64,000 nt of DNA from Pirellula sp. SH-Sr6A (GCF_001610875.1 NZ_CP011272.1:6367988-6431987), one strand, 5' to 3'; shown: positions 8,886-18,580, counted from the first letter of the stretch. Notes: generated by a model from the sequence alone, not told the origin. Translations and numbers: made by a program.

Positions 8886-11800
8886 CGACTTACCCTTCGC
8901 AACTCAACCTGCGTTCCGAGGTAGAGCAACGACTCGACCTGCTCGGGCCACATCCGCAAGTCCACGATCGTACCCTTGAGGTCGCTCAGCACTCCGGTCC
9001 CCTGGACAATAACAGGAGCCACGATATCTCGGCTCCGCCCATCTGAATCGAAGTCAAGGATTGCATTACCACGCACGCGAACCGTGTTTGCGACTCCCCA
9101 GTGCATTTGCCCCTCGTACCCAACGAGAGTCCCGAACGCGGCCGAAGCAATCAAGTCGAACGTGTCTTCGTCGACCACACGGACCGAATAAGTTTTGCCG
9201 TCTACGCCAACAACGCCCGAATAGGCTCGAACATACACTCGATCTCCGGACGTCAATCCATGAGCCTCGCTGGTGATGCGAATACCGGTCGGAACCGAAG
9301 AACTATCGAGGAGCCCTCCACCGCCTGAGAACGATGAAAACGCATCCCCACCGTCGATGTCACCAAGAAATCCTGACTCCGTATCGCCAAACAGGACCGC
9401 CTCCGCGATTCCTGACTTGCCTAGTACGCCACTGGCAAGCCAGCGAACGTTCGTGTCATACAAGTCCAGAAGCTCGCATGCTCCATACCCATTGACGACC
9501 ATCGACCCTCCCGTCGACACCACCACCGTCGGAGGCTTGTTCAGAATCGCGGATCCGCCCATTTGGTTCACGCGGACGATTGAAGCACCTTCCGAAGCGT
9601 AGAAGGTAAGGTCCTCTCCGGAAGAGCCAGGAACGAGCTGCAGCAACTCTAACGAGCAAGTGTCTTCGGGGCGCACGCCGAAAGCCACGTCGCCCTGAAC
9701 GCACACGAGCTTATTGCTTGCGTGCGTACCCTTCAGCGCGACAGCCTTCACACGGGCGCCGGCCTGGGTGTACAAAACATTGCCATCGATTGGACGATTG
9801 CCAACGCTGATTCGGCAGACAGCAGGCCCTTCCCCTGATTCGCCAAGCCCAATGCGAATGGGCAAGCTAGACGTCGATACCGCCGAGAAGTGAAGCCAGT
9901 TCGGTAGCGTTTCCACGCTTCCATCGTCCCGGGCTTCAGAAAGCCCGATGTTTCCTGTCCAACTTCGATACACGTCTATGCCCGACGGCAGGGTCGAGCA
10001 CTCCAGTCCGTAGAGACAGCTCACCGAGCCGTCCGCAAACACGATGCGATCGCCATCAGCCGGTGTTCGCCCTAGCGACCAGTTATCAGCGTTATCGAAA
10101 TGATTGGGACCAGTGCCTGGCTGAACTACCACCATGTCGAATTCAGGCGTCGAGGTAGAAGCCAAGGTCAGGTCGATCCCTGTAAGCAAAAACCGCTCTC
10201 CTGGATTCGTCCAGATCACCCGATAAGGCCCGCCACTAGCCCCCACCACTGTCACGGTTTGCCCGAGAGCAATCAACGCGGATTGCACGTTGGCAGCGCT
10301 AGCGTTGAACGACAAGTCCGTTGTGTTCGCGCCGTTGTAAGTGAGTCTCCAGAGACCCGACGTCGGTGCGTGCTCGATCGAGATGCTTTGGATTTCAACC
10401 GTCAGAGGCTGCCCGACCGAGGTGACCGACAAAGCAGGTTCCGCCGTCAGAAGATCGCTCACGTCGATGTCGATCCAGAAAGGGATATCGTCCTCCCCTA
10501 CCCGGTCTGCGTAGGGTTGAGCTTGGAACGTGATCGTAAACTCACGCACCAAGAACTTTCTTCCAACCGCTTCGGTGACAACTTCTACATCGGTCGGTTC
10601 CAAGACCGATCCGTAGTTTTGTTCGATCTCTGTCAAAGCGTTCAGGATGTCTTCACCCGTAACTTCCTCATCGGTAAGCCAACTGAAGTCCGGCCCGGCA
10701 GGAGTCCCTAACGCGTCGCGGAACCGCCACTTCCCAGAACACACACCGCCGAGGAACTGGTACCGAAGCACCCATTCCTTTATTGGCGTCTGCGGTTCAA
10801 CGACGACCGCGGACTCCGCCGAACTACCCGGAAGAATGACGGTAAAGTCGACGTCTAACTCCGATTGTTCGCCGCAGAACTCGACTTGGTACTGGCCAGA
10901 ACTGGTGAGGGAAACTGCAACATTGCCTGCACCGAAAACCGACTCAGCCGCAGCGACAATATCAGAGCGATTCGAAGCACCCGTGAAGCGATGCGATCGC
11001 AGCCCGTTCCATTCGAACTGATAAAGCGATTGATGATTAAGGTCGAGAGCTGGGAGCAAAACCACTTTGTTGGTAATGCCCGTCCCAGAAACCGTTGTGA
11101 TTTTGTAGCCAGCATTGTTATCGACCCCGAGCGTGTTCCGTTCTGCACCGGAAATAACATCGACAGTGAGAGGGACTTCCGCATCCGGCACCCCAATCGC
11201 GACCACGATCTGCCCCGAGGTCAGGTTCACGACCGTCGCGTTATCCATCGTAAACCGGAACACGACATCCACGCCATCATTCGAAATGTCGCCCGTGTAA
11301 AGCCGGGTGGTGCGAGCGATCGTTACTTTCGAGTCGTAGCCAACAACGGGCGAGTTGATCACGTATTCCAGATCCCATGTCGTCGGAACGCCAGGGACCT
11401 CATATTCCGGAAGCGCCTTCGTGTGCCAGTATCGGTTGAACGGATTAAGGGTCGAACCACCAACGGTTATCTGAGGTTGGTACAGGCGAACCTTGTACCC
11501 TCCTACCGTCGTGATCCTCAAGAAGTCGAAGTCGTAGAGATAACTGTTCGCAAGAGTCCCAGCGCTCGTATATGCCTTGTCAGTGAATGTGTACCCGATC
11601 CGGAACTTTGGCAATGCCATGAACGCGTCAAACGCGGCATCGCTGTTGAACGAAACATCGTACACCGCCCCAGCGTCGTACCCGTTGGAGGGAGGAATCT
11701 CCGTGCGGACAACTGCAATATTCGCCAAATGGATCGAACTCAACCCGGCGACGAGCAGGTAGGATTTGAACTCGGCCGCTGACGCATCGGCTTCGATGTA

Positions 11801-12547
11801 GATCGGCTCGTAGCTGGTCTCACCAAAGCGGTACTTCGAATGCTCGTAAAGAGTCACCTCGACGACTTGTTCGGTCCGAGGGGGTGGCACGATCGGAAAG
11901 AGCAACGGAGGATTCGGCATCTCAGCCGTCAAACCGCTAAGCGTCACGACATACCCTGCCGAATGAGACCCAGTCACAGCGACCGTTGTGCAAGGTAAAT
12001 CGAAATCTTCAATCGCGTTTTTCAGTTCCGTCGCGCTCGCGTTGTACGCCAGAATCACAGGGCACTTGCCGTGGGATGCCACCGCCCACTTACCAAGCGT
12101 TGGGACAGCGGGCCACTTGAGTTCAAACACGAAATCTTTTCCGCTGCTTCCCTCTTGGAGTTGGGAAATCCGGATCGCGTTCTGCGAGGCTGGAACTGCC
12201 GTTGCTATCAAGCTGACTGGACGACCGGAAGAGAGGCCAGCAACTCGGATTGACGGCTGCCCTCCGTAGTTCGAGACTTCGATCTCCACTTCGTCGTTGA
12301 GACCGCCGCCCAGGTTCCCAGTGTTGTTTTGGTTGGCTGCAGCCGCGATCGCCTCAACCACCCGGTTTGCTCGATCTTTGGCCGTCGTGTCCGCTTCTGG
12401 CTGAACTGCCGGATAGGTGAAGCCGTACCTTTGCACCCCGTCGGAAAGCTGGAAGCGATCCCCCGGTCCGATATTGCGAGGAACATATTGAACCGTCTCG
12501 CGCGACGCGACAGCCTGGCCAATCCATCGATTACTTGGCATAGTCAA
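8882..12547 (-). CDS. Giant multidomain tail protein (1,221 aa), repeat-rich
   Basis: A large beta-rich structural protein. At least two copies of a roughly 45-residue module are visible: YNASATELKNAIE...VAVTGSHSAGYVVTLSG near the N-terminus and FNASAANVQSALIALGQTVTVVG...YRVIWTN in the middle. Both follow the pattern A-x-A-x2-(L/V)-x2-(A/L)-(I/L), then V-x-V-x-G and Y-x-V. A segment with NHFDNADNWSLGRTPADGDRIVFADG precedes a solenoid-like region resembling right-handed beta-helix proteins. Near the C-terminus an FCCH-like domain (AHGLTSGDRVYVRAY...GKTYSVRVVDEDTFDL) is visible. Such modules fit a tail-shaft, tip or fibre-like surface protein. It overlaps the next gene by 4 bases. The exact structural role is not known. 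Confidence 0.7.
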   Translation of the reverse strand: MTMPSNRWIGQAVASRETVQYVPRNIGPGDRFQLSDGVQRYGFTYPAVQPEADTTAKDRANRVVEAIAAAANQNNTGNLGGGLNDEVEIEVSNYGGQPSIRVAGLSSGRPVSLIATAVPASQNAIRISQLQEGSSGKDFVFELKWPAVPTLGKWAVASHGKCPVILAYNASATELKNAIEDFDLPCTTVAVTGSHSAGYVVTLSGLTAEMPNPPLLFPIVPPPRTEQVVEVTLYEHSKYRFGETSYEPIYIEADASAAEFKSYLLVAGLSSIHLANIAVVRTEIPPSNGYDAGAVYDVSFNSDAAFDAFMALPKFRIGYTFTDKAYTSAGTLANSYLYDFDFLRITTVGGYKVRLYQPQITVGGSTLNPFNRYWHTKALPEYEVPGVPTTWDLEYVINSPVVGYDSKVTIARTTRLYTGDISNDGVDVVFRFTMDNATVVNLTSGQIVVAIGVPDAEVPLTVDVISGAERNTLGVDNNAGYKITTVSGTGITNKVVLLPALDLNHQSLYQFEWNGLRSHRFTGASNRSDIVAAAESVFGAGNVAVSLTSSGQYQVEFCGEQSELDVDFTVILPGSSAESAVVVEPQTPIKEWVLRYQFLGGVCSGKWRFRDALGTPAGPDFSWLTDEEVTGEDILNALTEIEQNYGSVLEPTDVEVVTEAVGRKFLVREFTITFQAQPYADRVGEDDIPFWIDIDVSDLLTAEPALSVTSVGQPLTVEIQSISIEHAPTSGLWRLTYNGANTTDLSFNASAANVQSALIALGQTVTVVGASGGPYRVIWTNPGERFLLTGIDLTLASTSTPEFDMVVVQPGTGPNHFDNADNWSLGRTPADGDRIVFADGSVSCLYGLECSTLPSGIDVYRSWTGNIGLSEARDDGSVETLPNWLHFSAVSTSSLPIRIGLGESGEGPAVCRISVGNRPIDGNVLYTQAGARVKAVALKGTHASNKLVCVQGDVAFGVRPEDTCSLELLQLVPGSSGEDLTFYASEGASIVRVNQMGGSAILNKPPTVVVSTGGSMVVNGYGACELLDLYDTNVRWLASGVLGKSGIAEAVLFGDTESGFLGDIDGGDAFSSFSGGGGLLDSSSVPTGIRITSEAHGLTSGDRVYVRAYSGVVGVDGKTYSVRVVDEDTFDLIASAAFGTLVGYEGQMHWGVANTVRVRGNAILDFDSDGRSRDIVAPVIVQGTGVLSDLKGTIVDLRMWPEQVESLLYLGTQVELRRVSR

Positions 12548-13288
12548 TTATCCAATTGCGTAGTGAGGAATGCCGTCGAGCCTTACGGGCCAAACGTATT
12601 CGTATGTCCATGAGATTTCGCACTCTTCGAGCCGAATATTGCCAGTGCGGGAGCCACCACGAGGCCGAACTTCCCTGCCGATCTTTGGCTCCTCTGTTCG
12701 AAGCGCGAAAGGCCATATAGGTGGAGGGACCCTTGGGAAATCGCCACGCCCAACGGCACTGCCAGACTGGACGGCCGTGCACTTCTTGTGCGTTCGGGTT
12801 CGATGTCGCACGCCGCGACCAAAATTTACCTCTTTGACGTCCCATTCACCCCCGCCACCGTCGATTGAGAGGGACTCTGAGAAACGGATGTACTCTGGGG
12901 CCCCGACAACCGGTTGCATTACCGTGAGCTGAATCTGGAACTGCCGATAATTGACGTATTCGCCCCCGCGATAATTTGGATAGGCCAGCATGCGAGGCCG
13001 GATCCCGCCGATCGTGTCCGCATTGCGAAACCAAACGGTCGATCGCGTGCCATCGTCATGGAGCATCCCAAAGTCCATCCCGGGCTGGGAGTACGCCAGC
13101 TCCATCTCTTGGATGATGGGATCAAGATATCGAGGCGATTCCAATCGCTTATTCCGCAGCCTACCTTCGATGTTGACATCGGTAACGGCGCGGTAAGGCA
13201 CTCCCGTCTCGTTTTCCTCAATCGAGGTCGATACGGTGATACCAGTGCTGTCCTGCCTATGACGGTAGTTGCCGTAAACGACTATCAA
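12548..13288 (-). CDS. Phage minor tail protein, unknown family
   Basis: About 246 residues, beta-rich, with no recognised domain. The C-terminal part carries RTHKKCTAV, then a basic Arg-rich stretch and a final strand-rich segment ending YVWPVRLDGIPHYAIG. A TTG at 13288 is preceded by GGAGGGG at 6 bases, a far better ribosome site than the upstream in-frame TTG at 13306, so I prefer the shorter form. It ends one base before the giant tail protein gene starts, so it is in the tail operon. Possibly a distal tail or tail-completion protein; this is position only. Confidence 0.6.
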   Translation of the reverse strand: MIVVYGNYRHRQDSTGITVSTSIEENETGVPYRAVTDVNIEGRLRNKRLESPRYLDPIIQEMELAYSQPGMDFGMLHDDGTRSTVWFRNADTIGGIRPRMLAYPNYRGGEYVNYRQFQIQLTVMQPVVGAPEYIRFSESLSIDGGGGEWDVKEVNFGRGVRHRTRTHKKCTAVQSGSAVGRGDFPRVPPPIWPFALRTEEPKIGREVRPRGGSRTGNIRLEECEISWTYEYVWPVRLDGIPHYAIG

Positions 13289-13348
13289 CTTGGTCCCCTC
13301 CGGCAACCAAGCTAGTCGTCCTTCTTGTTAAGCTTCAAACATAGGACT

Positions 13349-14014
13349 CTATGGGACCCTATGAAGCCTACCTACTTCGTAATTGATCACTCCCCGCACG
13401 GGAGATCGTACGGATTCAATGTCATTGTAGGATTCAGTTCGAATCAGGGCGAAGGCGTAGATTGACACATTCGGGAACTGGGTCCTCACCCTTGCGCACA
13501 TTCCGATAAAAGTGGAGCCTCTCGTGATTACATCGTCAACGAGAACGATTGACTTTGGGACCTGAAAAAGTTCGATCGCATTAGGGTCCAAAACTGTGGT
13601 TTCAAAGTGGACTTCAGGATCAGGTCGGCCACCCGGACCAGCGGTAGAGGATTTCGGAGCAGGTTTGTGACGACGCAGCAATCGAACCTTAGCGCCTAGA
13701 TTGTTCTTCGACAACTCGTCACAAATCACGTCAGACGGCCAAAGTGTACCTGGTTGCATCAAGCTGCTGCGAGGGACAGGAACCAAGATGCACTTCCTAT
13801 CCAGAATCTCTCCGAGGAACGGAAACTCCTCGCGACTTTCGGCTACTCGGGTTGCCAGACGTTCTATGGAACGTATTCCCTGAATAGTCCCGTTGTTCTT
13901 TACGCTGTAGCAGACGTTTCGCGATTGACCCGAAACATCAGACAGCCCTTTTGGCGAGTAAACCAAGTAAGAAGCAAATACCAATTTAGAGGGAAAAGGC
14001 GGCTGAGTGCTCAT
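13349..14014 (-). CDS. ComF-like phosphoribosyltransferase-fold protein, paired with DprA-like gene
   Basis: A 221-residue type I phosphoribosyltransferase-fold protein. The PRPP-binding loop reads IVLVDDVITRGST (two acidic residues, then TRGST), and the upstream strand CILVPVPRSSL is the usual ComF-type feature. A basic segment LLRRHKPAPKSS and a second conserved stretch lie between them. There is no N-terminal zinc finger, unlike many host ComF proteins. The start overlaps the DprA-like gene's end by 29 bases, so they form one translational unit. Inserted between tail genes, it is not a structural protein. Family is confident. Role is unknown; nucleotide or PRPP sensing or a DNA-uptake/defence role with the DprA partner is inference. 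Confidence 0.8.
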   Translation of the reverse strand: MSTQPPFPSKLVFASYLVYSPKGLSDVSGQSRNVCYSVKNNGTIQGIRSIERLATRVAESREEFPFLGEILDRKCILVPVPRSSLMQPGTLWPSDVICDELSKNNLGAKVRLLRRHKPAPKSSTAGPGGRPDPEVHFETTVLDPNAIELFQVPKSIVLVDDVITRGSTFIGMCARVRTQFPNVSIYAFALIRTESYNDIESVRSPVRGVINYEVGRLHRVP

Positions 14015-14678
14015 CTACGTCAATTTGCTTGGGAAGGCTGAGCATCAGGTCCACAACCGATTCTTCGTCTAGTACGATCGCCCCATAGTCGAGAAATTTT
14101 GCGGGCCATTCCAGTGATTGGTTTTCTACCTGCCATCGAGCCAAATAGAGCGGTCTCCCTAGCCTGAGCGCCTCCCAACCTTGGTGAAGAGAGCCGCTGC
14201 CGTCTGCCGCTTCGATGATCACAGTGGCGTGAGAGAGCAATGCCATCGTCCTGTTCCGCATGGGGAAGCAACTTGGAAAAGTCTTGCTTCCAATGGGGAA
14301 CTGCGAGACCAGAAGATGGTTAGTCGCAATCTCCTCCTGCAATGCTTTGTGCTTCGCCGGATAAGCCTTGTCGATGGGTGTTCCAATGACGGCGATGGTC
14401 TTCCCGCCATGGCTGATTGCCGATTTGTGGGCTGCCGCATCAATTCCTTCGGCCAGCCCGCTCACCACAACGAATCCTTGTTCGACTAGCATTTTCGCAA
14501 GTCGGGCCGCTCGCCCAATGCCGCCTTGGGACGCTTTTCGCGAACCAACAATGGAAACGCGACCATTCCCGTGAAGAAGTTGCGCGTCCCCCCTAACGAA
14601 TAATCGTTCCGGGGCATTTTTGATTTCGACGTCGTTCAACACACCCATCAGCTCGATGGGCGAGTACTCAGTGATCAA
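13986..14678 (-). CDS. DprA/Smf-like DNA-processing Rossmann protein
   Basis: About 230 residues of DprA type. Visible elements are SPIELMGVLNDVE...ERLFVRGD at the N-terminus, VSIVGSRKAS (family motif), VVVSGLAEGIDAAAHKSAI (the DprA/LOG-like nucleotide/DNA-binding segment) and KTIAVIGTPID. These are followed by FPSCFPMRNRTMALLSHATVIIEAADGSGSLHQGWEA, equivalent to the host F-P-x-RNR-I-I-A-G-L signature and the G-(S/T)-x-x-x-A loop. The most likely start is TTG 14678 with GGAG 8 bases upstream; a further in-frame TTG at 14744 lacks such a site. It lacks the SAM-like N-terminal and winged-helix C-terminal domains of many full DprA proteins. Host DprA loads RecA on single-stranded DNA; what a phage-borne short form does is unknown. 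Confidence 0.85.
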   Translation of the reverse strand: MITEYSPIELMGVLNDVEIKNAPERLFVRGDAQLLHGNGRVSIVGSRKASQGGIGRAARLAKMLVEQGFVVVSGLAEGIDAAAHKSAISHGGKTIAVIGTPIDKAYPAKHKALQEEIATNHLLVSQFPIGSKTFPSCFPMRNRTMALLSHATVIIEAADGSGSLHQGWEALRLGRPLYLARWQVENQSLEWPAKFLDYGAIVLDEESVVDLMLSLPKQIDVDEHSAAFSL

Positions 14679-14904
14679 GTCACTTTCTCCACTTTGGCGA
14701 TGTTTTGAGCCACTTTCGCAGGAAGTTCGCCTGCTGCCATCCAAACCGTCAAGTTATTGTCCAGAACTCGCAATCCTTCCAGTCCTGACGGCAAATCCTG
14801 GCCAATCCCGCCGAGTTTTGGCCGCGTGGGACCAGATTTGTCTCTATTTTAGCTGAAATCGGACGTCGAATCCTTAAGTGCGGAAGGAACTTCCAGGCAC
14901 CCTC

Positions 14905-15360
14905 CTATCCTGCACGACCAGCCGACTCGCGAACTCGGATGTCATTTAGAATGGCTTGTTCGTCGTAAACTGTCGGAGCACCTTCAGGCCGGCCGACTGA
15001 GTAAGACGCTCGACCGACATTCAAGGCAAACGTCTTTGCTGCTACGCTTCCACCGCTTGCCGCCACAGCTTTCAGTGCTAAGTCGTAAACGGGTCTTGCA
15101 AATTGTGGAAATGCCTGGCAGATCTGAATAAGCTCCTTCTGTGACAACTCACAATCTGGAGACTGCTCCAATTTCGCGGCCAAAACCGGCAGCCTCTCTC
15201 GCGCCATCTTTAATCGGCGTGCCTCGTCCGCGCTGGCTTCGCTACTTTTTTTGCTATCACGAATAACGATGGCAACTAGAACACCTACGATTACGAAAGC
15301 ACCTAGAACAACAAACAGCATGGCAACAGCAATCGGTACTGGAGTAATGGCGACTTGCAA
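14905..15360 (-). CDS. Small membrane-anchored protein, unknown
   Basis: A 151-residue protein with one N-terminal transmembrane segment (about residues 6-33, VPIAVAMLFVVLGAFVIVGV). A charged helical region follows (RDSKKSSEASADEARRLKMARERLPVLAAKLEQ), then a soluble C-terminus. It lies between the tape measure gene and the DprA-like/PRTase pair, with about 230 bases of non-coding space before the pair. The topology could suit a holin-like, superinfection-exclusion or membrane-sensor protein, but it lacks a second membrane segment and no family was recognised. It may belong functionally with the DprA/PRTase genes; that is inference. Confidence 0.6.
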   Translation of the reverse strand: MQVAITPVPIAVAMLFVVLGAFVIVGVLVAIVIRDSKKSSEASADEARRLKMARERLPVLAAKLEQSPDCELSQKELIQICQAFPQFARPVYDLALKAVAASGGSVAAKTFALNVGRASYSVGRPEGAPTVYDEQAILNDIRVRESAGRAG

Positions 15361-15462
15361 TGCAAATCACAAGGAAAGGGGCGGTTCACGGCCCAACTAG
15401 CTAAGAGGTCATTGTATTTACCACGCTTCGCGACCGCGATAGGGGTCATTTGAAAAGCTTGC

Positions 15463-18189
15463 CTATTGCTTTTTCAGCCTTGACTCCATCACCTTTGACT
15501 GGAATGCAGCTGCTTTGTCCTGCTGCATCTTTTGAGTGATCTGTTGTGTGATGGTTTCGACTTTCTTATCCATGATCTTGCTTGCCTCGTTCACAACGGA
15601 ATCCACGATCGCTCCTTCATCCATCTTCACCGACACGCTGACGTCGTAGCTCGCTTGCAACTGCGCTTCGAGGACCGATTTCGTTGTCGCGATCTGTTGC
15701 TTCTCGGCTTCGATATCTCCTCCGAACTTCTGGGAGAAGCCAAGCTCTTCCTGCTTGTTCATGTAGTACTGGTCCACAAATCTTGCCGTTTCCTCAGTGC
15801 CAACGCGAGACAACAAATCTTTCTCTTCGCGTCCTAGCGATTTACCTCCCTGTGCTCGCGCCTTCTCGATAGCTGCATCTGCTTGGGCACGCTCCAGATC
15901 GGTCATATCTACATAGGCTCGGCCTGCATTTCGGCTCATTTCTTCAAGCCGCTGCATACGAGTCGTCTGTATATCGAGCTGCGATCGAATCTCCTGCTGC
16001 AATCCCTGCTCGGCAGCTAACCGTTCCGCCGCTGTTTGCGACTGGATCTGCCTTTGCTTGTCGAGACTGCCTATTAGCATGTCATTGAGGTAGTTCGCAT
16101 GCTCGTAAGCGTCATTTAGCTCATCGGCCGACGCGACTCCGTTCGTTTCCAACTCGGCAATCTTACTTTCCTGCTTGGCAATCGATGCGCGTATTGTCGC
16201 CTGAATCTCCAATTCGCTGGTAAGCTGCTTGACGCCCTTGGATGCCGCAAGCTCCGACTGGTCTTTCAGGTTGTCAACAATCCCCGCTTGCAAGGCTACA
16301 ATTTGCGACTTTGCATCCCCCACCGCTTGCATATCCAACGCATACCCAGCATTGAACTGCTCGATGATCTTTTGCTGCTTTGCAAGGTCAGCGGAATCGA
16401 TCGACAAACTAACCCCTAGCTCAAGACCATTGAGGTTATTTGCCGTTTGAGCCTCGTAAGCCTGTCGGCCCATGTCGGTTTTAGCCGACAACTGAATTCT
16501 TGATGTCTCATATCCTGCATCCCTCTCGATTCCCGCCATTTCATCGCTGAGCTTATCTTGCAGAATCCTCCGGTTTTGAGCATCAGTGATACGCTTCGTA
16601 GCGATATTGCTGTCAGTCAATGACGAGATATCACCGATGACCGGTGCTAAGCCGGAAGTTCCAGGAAGGGCCTGCAGACCATTGTTGACACCGCGGCCTG
16701 CGATTCCCTCCATCGCCCAAGCGCCCGTTGAGGCCAGCCAAGTGCCAGCCCGACCCGACATGGACTTCGGATTACCAGTTTCACCTTGAAACATCTCCTT
16801 GTACCCGATTACGGCGCCTGTTGCTGCCGCTACAGCACCCGCCAGCAACAGGAACTTGGTAGCCAATCCCGCTGTCGCTACCGTCCCCAGCATGCCGGCC
16901 CCACCAGTTGCTGCTCCTCCTGCAGCACCAACAACTCGTCCACCAACGTTTCGAGCTACACCCCCTGAAACACCCATCGCAGGCATCGTGTTTCTTGCCG
17001 CTCCCAGATTCGCATTTGCAACCGCAGCAGCATTTGCCAATACAGCTTCCTGAACCAACGCCGCGTGGTAGGCTCGCATTTGTGCAAACCGAGTCGTCTG
17101 CAGCGCCTGCTCCACCATTTGGAGTTTTGTAGCAGTTTCAGTCGCTTTCGAAATGGACTTCCATCCCTTGGATACCGCTTCAAGCATATCGACACCACCT
17201 TCGAAGATGTCGAATAGCCCCTGGATCACAGCCATGCTTTGCATGAACTTTTGAGTGTTCTCCTCGGTCATCAGACCGAGCTCAGCAAACCCCTTTACCA
17301 TTTGAAGCGAAGATCGCAAACCTTTCACGGTTGCTTGATCGACCTGCTCTTGAGCCTCTTTATGGGCATCCCGATAGCCCTTCACCGAGGCTTCGGCTTT
17401 TGCCATATTGGCCTGGATTTTCTCCGCCGCCGTGCCCTCCTTGGCAATGTACCCTTCGACATCGTTCGCCATCGCAGCGTAAGCTTCCGACGCGGCAACC
17501 ATCCTCGCTTCGTACTCTTCGCGAATCTTCTGCGTGACTTGCTGCTCCGCTGTCGGCAACTTGTCGATCGACTCTTCGATGATCTGCGAGACCTTCGCAA
17601 GCTCCTCTTCCGCAATACCCGACAGTTCGTCGAGGACATTCCGCATAGCGGGTGTAAGCTCATCGGTGAACCGAAGAGCAATCGGATCTCCCGCCTTGCC
17701 CCTCGCTTTATCGATATCGTCCCCAGCGTCCATCGCCGCGCTGGATGCATTTTCGAGCCCGCGTTGCAGGTCCTGCAGCGAAGGACCGGTGTCTTTGACA
17801 GCAACTCCCAAGTCCTTTACGGAGCCGGCAGCTACACCCACTCCGGATCCAGCCATTGCCCCAAGCGAACTCATCTCGGACGCAGTAGACGGCGAGGCAC
17901 CGACCCCAGCGCTCGGCAATACGCTCGCTTCGGCCCGGATGCGACTCATCGCGGATCGAATCTGCGAGGCCGTTTCGACTGAGCTATCTCGGAAGGAAAT
18001 CAACTGAGCGTTGAGCCCCGTCATCATTCCTTTGACAGACTCAGCCGTGACACCAATCGCCGCGAGTCCGCCTTGCATCCTTGCTTGGCTTTCCTCCACG
18101 GACTGAGCCAGCTTCTCGATACGTTTGCCTGTCTGTGGGTTCTCAATGACGCCCACTTCAAACAATACGGAATCATCATCAGCAGCCAT
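15463..18189 (-). CDS. Tail tape measure protein
   Basis: A 908-residue, mostly helical protein with long coiled-coil segments at both ends (for example residues 10-60, 160-300 and 520-780). A hydrophobic Gly/Ala-rich stretch lies in the middle (about 400-465, GVARNVGGRVVGAAGG through LLLAGAVAAATGAVIGYKEM), with membrane-insertion character. This composition, length and position after the tail-tube gene are classic for the tape measure that sets tail length and may enter the host envelope. The start shares one base with the end of the preceding small gene. The tape length implies a moderately long siphovirus tail of about 135 nm by the usual 0.15 nm per residue rule. Confidence 0.88.
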   Translation of the reverse strand: MAADDDSVLFEVGVIENPQTGKRIEKLAQSVEESQARMQGGLAAIGVTAESVKGMMTGLNAQLISFRDSSVETASQIRSAMSRIRAEASVLPSAGVGASPSTASEMSSLGAMAGSGVGVAAGSVKDLGVAVKDTGPSLQDLQRGLENASSAAMDAGDDIDKARGKAGDPIALRFTDELTPAMRNVLDELSGIAEEELAKVSQIIEESIDKLPTAEQQVTQKIREEYEARMVAASEAYAAMANDVEGYIAKEGTAAEKIQANMAKAEASVKGYRDAHKEAQEQVDQATVKGLRSSLQMVKGFAELGLMTEENTQKFMQSMAVIQGLFDIFEGGVDMLEAVSKGWKSISKATETATKLQMVEQALQTTRFAQMRAYHAALVQEAVLANAAAVANANLGAARNTMPAMGVSGGVARNVGGRVVGAAGGAATGGAGMLGTVATAGLATKFLLLAGAVAAATGAVIGYKEMFQGETGNPKSMSGRAGTWLASTGAWAMEGIAGRGVNNGLQALPGTSGLAPVIGDISSLTDSNIATKRITDAQNRRILQDKLSDEMAGIERDAGYETSRIQLSAKTDMGRQAYEAQTANNLNGLELGVSLSIDSADLAKQQKIIEQFNAGYALDMQAVGDAKSQIVALQAGIVDNLKDQSELAASKGVKQLTSELEIQATIRASIAKQESKIAELETNGVASADELNDAYEHANYLNDMLIGSLDKQRQIQSQTAAERLAAEQGLQQEIRSQLDIQTTRMQRLEEMSRNAGRAYVDMTDLERAQADAAIEKARAQGGKSLGREEKDLLSRVGTEETARFVDQYYMNKQEELGFSQKFGGDIEAEKQQIATTKSVLEAQLQASYDVSVSVKMDEGAIVDSVVNEASKIMDKKVETITQQITQKMQQDKAAAFQSKVMESRLKKQ

Positions 18190-18569
18190 CAGTGCACCTT
18201 TCTCGCCTTCTTCTGAGCTCGTCTCATGAGTTTCGCCTTAGCCAACTCGAACACGTTGTCGATCAAGCGGATATTACGCTGCGTGACAGGACAGTCCAAC
18301 AAACGCGAACGCATCGTTGGGCACGACTTGTAGCGATGATAGAAGTCCAGCATGAGCCGATTCTCCAGTCGCAGCCGCAACCGCCGACCGTTTTCCGGGC
18401 TCTTCTTCGGGCAACTGCTACATGGAGGATCTCCCTGTCTAAGAACAGGAAGCATCTTTCCGTCCTCTCCTTCGTACTCGTTGACCTTTCCGGTCTTGAG
18501 ATTGAACGAGTACTTCTTGCAAGCATTGCAATCGATCTGGGCTGTCCTCGGGTAGAGGAGCTCGAACAA
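18189..18569 (-). CDS. Small zinc-binding-like protein before the tape measure
   Basis: A 126-residue protein with paired cysteines CNACKKY (near residue 15) and CSSCPKK (near residue 51), a plausible Cys4 zinc site, and a basic C-terminus ending QKKARKVH. A helical, Arg-rich middle includes RLRLRLENRLMLDFYHRYKSC. It sits exactly where long-tailed phages place the second tail-assembly-chaperone product, directly before the tape measure. No slippery sequence joining it to the gene upstream was identified, and the two are separated by 11 bases. Chaperone role is therefore a positional guess. Confidence 0.65.
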   Translation of the reverse strand: MFELLYPRTAQIDCNACKKYSFNLKTGKVNEYEGEDGKMLPVLRQGDPPCSSCPKKSPENGRRLRLRLENRLMLDFYHRYKSCPTMRSRLLDCPVTQRNIRLIDNVFELAKAKLMRRAQKKARKVH

Positions 18570-18580
18570 CAGCCCTTTCT

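Noticed and set aside
10865-11782. Long plus-strand open frame across the giant tail gene
   Set aside because: Antisense of a confident 1,221-residue gene; composition Arg/His-rich and no domain.
14678-14744. Upstream extension of the DprA-like gene
   Set aside because: Begins with TTG and has no ribosome site, while TTG 14678 has GGAG at 8 bases; the extension adds an Arg/Ser-rich tract with no family match.
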